From UBA2988 sp965237965 (GTDB taxonomy: Bacteria > Gemmatimonadota > Gemmatimonadetes > Longimicrobiales > Gaopeijiaceae): a stretch of 64,000 nt of DNA. The position numbers were made by a program, and so were the translations under genes. Shown in pieces: positions 61,871 through 64,000 of this stretch (the stretch's first letter is position 1; every line of letters starts with the position of its first letter). Under the pieces are notes generated by a model. It saw only the letters and a program-made list of their open reading frames with translations. It made no database searches and had not been told where the DNA came from. The stretch covers positions 558,001-622,000 of the forward strand of contig CBDEGT010000001.1 of the NCBI GenBank assembly GCA_965237965.1, in the 5' to 3' direction.

Positions 61871-63247
61871 GAGGTTGGGTCAATAGGTGTGTAAACGTAT
61901 CAGGCGGCATTCTTCCGCTGTTGGGTTGAGACGGGCTTTCCGTCTTCGAACTTCCTTCCTTCAAACACGTCCTTGAGGAGGTGAGGAGCGTCGAGCCTTC
62001 GGAAGCGCTTCTCGGCCACCAAGAGCAACTTCCAGATCAGCGCCGTAGCGCTCTCGACCCGCTTGAATCGCTTCGCCGCCGTCGTCCTGAGCCGTACCGC
62101 AGCGAACGGGCTCTCGACCACGTTCGTCGTGCGTAGATGCTTCCAGTGATCCTCGGGGAAGTCGTGGAACGCCACCATCCGCTCCCAGTCGTCCTCGAGT
62201 ACGTCCACCGCCTTCGGATACCACGGCCTGTAGCGCCTGGCGAACACTTCGCGGGCCTTCACAGCCTCGGACCGGCTCGGTGCGTAGACCACGGCCCTGA
62301 GAAGATCCTTCGCCTCGCTCTGCTCCCGCTGCGGCAGCCGGTCCAGCACGTTCCTCATCTTGTGGTTCCAGCACCGTTGCTCGCCCGCCTCAGGCCATAC
62401 CTGCCGTACTGCGCCCCAGATCGCCGCGTTACCGTCCGCCATCAGAAGCCGGGGCGCCTCGATGCCGCGTGCCTTCAGATCCCGCAACACCTCCGACCAG
62501 GACTCGACCGACTCTCGGTAGCCCGATCTCAGGGCCAACACTTCCTTCGTCCCGTCTCGCATCGCGCCCAGAACCACCAGCAGTGCTGCCTTGTCCCGCT
62601 CGAGCCCCGCCTTCACGTAGATCCCGTCCGCCCAGACGTAGACGACCTCACGGTCGGCCAGCGAGCGCTTCGACCATTCCTCGAATTCCGCCGTCCATCC
62701 CGCCCGCAGCCGCCGAATCGAAGACTTCGACAACGGGGCCCCCTCGCCCAGCAGGCCCCGCATCGCCAGCTCGAAGTCTCCCTCCGCCAGCCCGTGCAGA
62801 TACAGCTCCGGAAGCAGAGCACCCAGCTCCTTCGTCCGTCGTGCGAACAACGGCAACACCCGACTCTCGAACCGCTCCTCGACGCCCCGAACCCGAGGGC
62901 GTCGGAGCATGATCGTGCCCGAGCTCATCGCCAACCGCCTCGGCTTGCCATATCCGTTGCGGTAGCCCTCGGCCGAGTCCACCGTACTCCTGCGCTCTGA
63001 CTTCTCCCGGCCTAACAACTCCGTGACTTCCTCCTCCATGATCTGTTGGATGAACTCCTGCGCCTTCTCCCTAACCATCCCCTCGAGCGTCTCCCACATC
63101 GGCCTCCTGGACGCACCCTGGGGTCCCGCGATATCCTCTCTCATGAGGCGACGTTCCTTTCCCCGGGCTGTCACCCGGGCTCGCTGGTTTAAATCTCAGC
63201 GGAAAGGTACGTCGCCTCTCTTTTTACACACCTTTTGATCCTACCTC
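61871..63247 (-). mobile_element. complete IS256-family insertion sequence (1377 bp)
   Basis: The element is bounded by imperfect terminal inverted repeats: 61871-61895 matches the reverse complement of 63223-63247 at 22 of 25 positions, sharing TCAA(T/A)AGGTGTGTAAA. It is flanked by the 8-bp duplication TGCGCAGC. It carries one full-length transposase gene on the minus strand. All parts look intact, so the insertion is probably recent and possibly mobile. It sits in the spacer between the two surface-protein paralogues without breaking a recognisable gene. Confidence 0.9.
61900..63174 (-). CDS. IS256-family (Mutator-type) transposase
   Basis: 424 residues from a GTG at 63174, or 414 from the ATG at 63144, which has AAGGA upstream. 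The N-terminal region MWETLEGMVREKAQEFIQQ with EEVTELLGREKSERR is typical of the family. The DDE core includes VYVWADGIYVKAG (first Asp), LLMADGNAAIWGAV (second Asp) and the late LRTTNVVESPFAAVRLRT (Glu). CWNHKMRNVLDRLP is the conserved C/HxH-like segment. The reading frame is intact, from near one terminal repeat to the other. Confidence 0.95.
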   Translation of the reverse strand: MTARGKERRLMREDIAGPQGASRRPMWETLEGMVREKAQEFIQQIMEEEVTELLGREKSERRSTVDSAEGYRNGYGKPRRLAMSSGTIMLRRPRVRGVEERFESRVLPLFARRTKELGALLPELYLHGLAEGDFELAMRGLLGEGAPLSKSSIRRLRAGWTAEFEEWSKRSLADREVVYVWADGIYVKAGLERDKAALLVVLGAMRDGTKEVLALRSGYRESVESWSEVLRDLKARGIEAPRLLMADGNAAIWGAVRQVWPEAGEQRCWNHKMRNVLDRLPQREQSEAKDLLRAVVYAPSRSEAVKAREVFARRYRPWYPKAVDVLEDDWERMVAFHDFPEDHWKHLRTTNVVESPFAAVRLRTTAAKRFKRVESATALIWKLLLVAEKRFRRLDAPHLLKDVFEGRKFEDGKPVSTQQRKNAA

Positions 63248-63255
63248 TGCGCAGC
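63248..63255. repeat. 8-bp target-site duplication, right copy
   Basis: TGCGCAGC follows the right terminal inverted repeat directly and matches the left copy at 61863-61870. Removing the IS and one copy rejoins the original spacer sequence. Confidence 0.85.
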
Positions 63256-63387
63256 GTGGAAGAGCGTCTGATTCTGCAGGGCATCCGGTCGGCATGATCC
63301 TGGCCTTGAAGGCTTGTTCGACACGGGTCCGTTTCATGTAGCATGCTTGTGGGCAGGTCTGTTCCACTTTTAGCGGATGAAAGACAC

Positions 63388-63590
63388 ATGCTGAGACGAT
63401 CCAAGTTTCTGACGATGGCTGCGGTGTTGCTGCTGCCGCTCGCTGCTTGTGACCAGGGGGACACCTCGGGTCTGAGCGACACCGGCACGATCATGGGGAC
63501 GGTCACGATCGACGGTTCCGGGGTCCCGGGAATGACCGTGGCCCTCTCCGGCGGCATGATCACGACCACCGGCCCGGGGGGTGCCTTCAG
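63388..63590 (+). pseudogene. surface lipoprotein paralogue, truncated by a second insertion
   Basis: The frame starts at ATG 63388 with an intact lipoprotein signal (MLRRSKFLTMAAVLLLPLAAC) and then DTGTIMGTVTIDGSGVPGMTVALSGG and GPGGAF, the first Cna-B-like module. Homology to the upstream paralogue (SGAFTF) stops at about 63590, and a transposase-bearing segment begins. The frame ends uselessly at 63612. Its leader matches that of the first paralogue from 63355. The remainder of the gene would lie beyond the second IS, outside the window. Confidence 0.75.
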
Positions 63591-64000
63591 ATGGTGTCCC
63601 GCTGACAGTTGAAGGTGGTGGCTCCGGAGAGTCTCCTTGTTAGCCTGCCTTTCTCATTTCGGCAACCGGTTCATGGTCGTCGAGGTGGGCCCTGAGCATC
63701 CAGAGCTGGTCGTAGCCGATGATCCTCCGGTAGCTCTTCTCGGTCTCCACGAACGAGGCCGCAGCCCACCTCAGCGCCATCGCTCCGTTCTTCCAGTTGG
63801 TCACCCTGCGGGTCTTCCGTCTTACGCCCGAGTGGGTGCTGTCGATCAGGTTGGTCGAGCCCAGGCACTTCCTCAGCCGCGGCGGGAGGCCGAGCCGGTT
63901 GATGGTGAACATCTCGCTGAGGCCTTCGCGTAGGCTGGCCGAGGCCGAGGGGTGGTCGCGCTCGAGCCATCGGGCGAGCTGCTCGAGCTTCTGCTCGCCC
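63591..64000 (-). mobile_element. partial insertion sequence interrupting the lipoprotein paralogue
   Basis: The left boundary is placed where paralogue homology ends, at GATGGTGTCC near 63591. The element contains the 3' part of a transposase reading leftward and continues past the window edge, so its other end and target duplication are not visible. Its transposase differs clearly from the neighbouring IS256 copy. Confidence 0.7.
63640..64000 (-). CDS. transposase, C-terminal part (probable IS256/Mutator-like), partial
   Basis: About 119 codons read open from the window edge to a TAA at 63640. The sequence includes EQLARWLERDHPSASASLRE, then LPPRLRKCLGSTNLIDSTHSG and MALRWAAASFVETEKSYRRI. 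The STNLIDS block and the following RRIxGYDQL segment fit the C-terminal catalytic-Glu region of a Mutator-type subgroup (TTNxIES pattern), here with Asp where Glu is usual. The N-terminal part lies outside the window. Confidence 0.65.
   Translation of the reverse strand, partial: GEQKLEQLARWLERDHPSASASLREGLSEMFTINRLGLPPRLRKCLGSTNLIDSTHSGVRRKTRRVTNWKNGAMALRWAAASFVETEKSYRRIIGYDQLWMLRAHLDDHEPVAEMRKAG

Noticed and set aside
61701..61894. Short frames of about 60 codons left of the IS as a possible disrupted gene
   Set aside because: Rejoining the flanks after removing the IS and one duplication gives no continuous recognisable protein and no ribosome binding site.
62137..63000. 287-codon plus-strand frame inside the IS element
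   Set aside because: Antisense to the IS256 transposase, with Pro/Arg/Leu-rich shadow composition. Not a passenger gene.
1..64000. CRISPR arrays, tRNA and rRNA genes
   Set aside because: No regularly spaced direct repeats, no tRNA T-loop signature in the intergenic regions and no rRNA-like sequence were found by reading.

Overview
The window is GC-rich, densely coded bacterial chromosome. It has a Gram-negative envelope (lipoproteins, proteins ending in outer-membrane-type aromatic residues, LapA, meso-DAP-type MurE) and a near-complete division and cell-wall (dcw) cluster. Tandem CBM9/DUF5916 outer-membrane proteins, thiO, paired lipoprotein/barrel genes and a class I FBPase suggest Gemmatimonadota. 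That is an inference from gene content; no rRNA lies in the window.

Layout. 1-2095 (minus): sulfite oxidase sorA, its cytochrome c partner and a MaoC-type hydratase cut by the window edge. 2598-8298: two tandem paralogous DUF5916 proteins. 8418-12296: siroheme nitrite/sulfite reductase, an unrecognised protein, an Lrp/AsnC regulator and a YIP1-like membrane protein. 12385-14235: a sensor kinase broken by three frame changes. 14216-19699 (minus): thiO, a CsgG/FlgO-like lipoprotein running out of frame into a kinase core, a small coiled-coil membrane protein, glpQ and glpD. 19807-22212: a thioesterase, an attenuator-like leader and a secreted TPR protein. 22434-38743: promoter, MraZ boxes and mraZ-rsmH-ftsL-ftsI-murE-murF-mraY-murD-ftsW-murG-murC-ftsQ-ftsA-ftsZ, then an M23 peptidase and a terminator. 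40264-49234: a VWA-like membrane protein, ftsY, recG, asnS, mazG (minus), alr and cdd. 49320-57285: a lipoprotein and outer-membrane barrel pair, mtaB, miaB, lapA and comEC. 57408-58409: fbp. 58496-64000: an accessory region with two paralogous Cna-B-type surface lipoprotein genes, both damaged, one complete IS256-family element with inverted repeats and target duplication, and one partial IS.

The dcw genes are mostly translationally coupled (ATGA, GTGA or TGATG junctions) and supply lipid II synthesis (MurC-G, MraY), septal synthesis (FtsW/FtsI) and Z-ring assembly (FtsQ/A/Z). The mraZ promoter is followed by four TGG(G/T) boxes at exact 10-bp spacing, the layout of an MraZ autoregulatory operator.

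Several genes (12385, 17213, 50633, 54974) carry single-base frame changes, many at short homopolymers, so draft-assembly errors must be separated from genuine decay. I see no CRISPR array, tRNA or rRNA. No convincing new multi-gene system emerges. The most unusual parts are the damaged surface-protein locus at the right end with its sigma-54-like promoter, the attenuator-like leader, and the lipoprotein/kinase junction.
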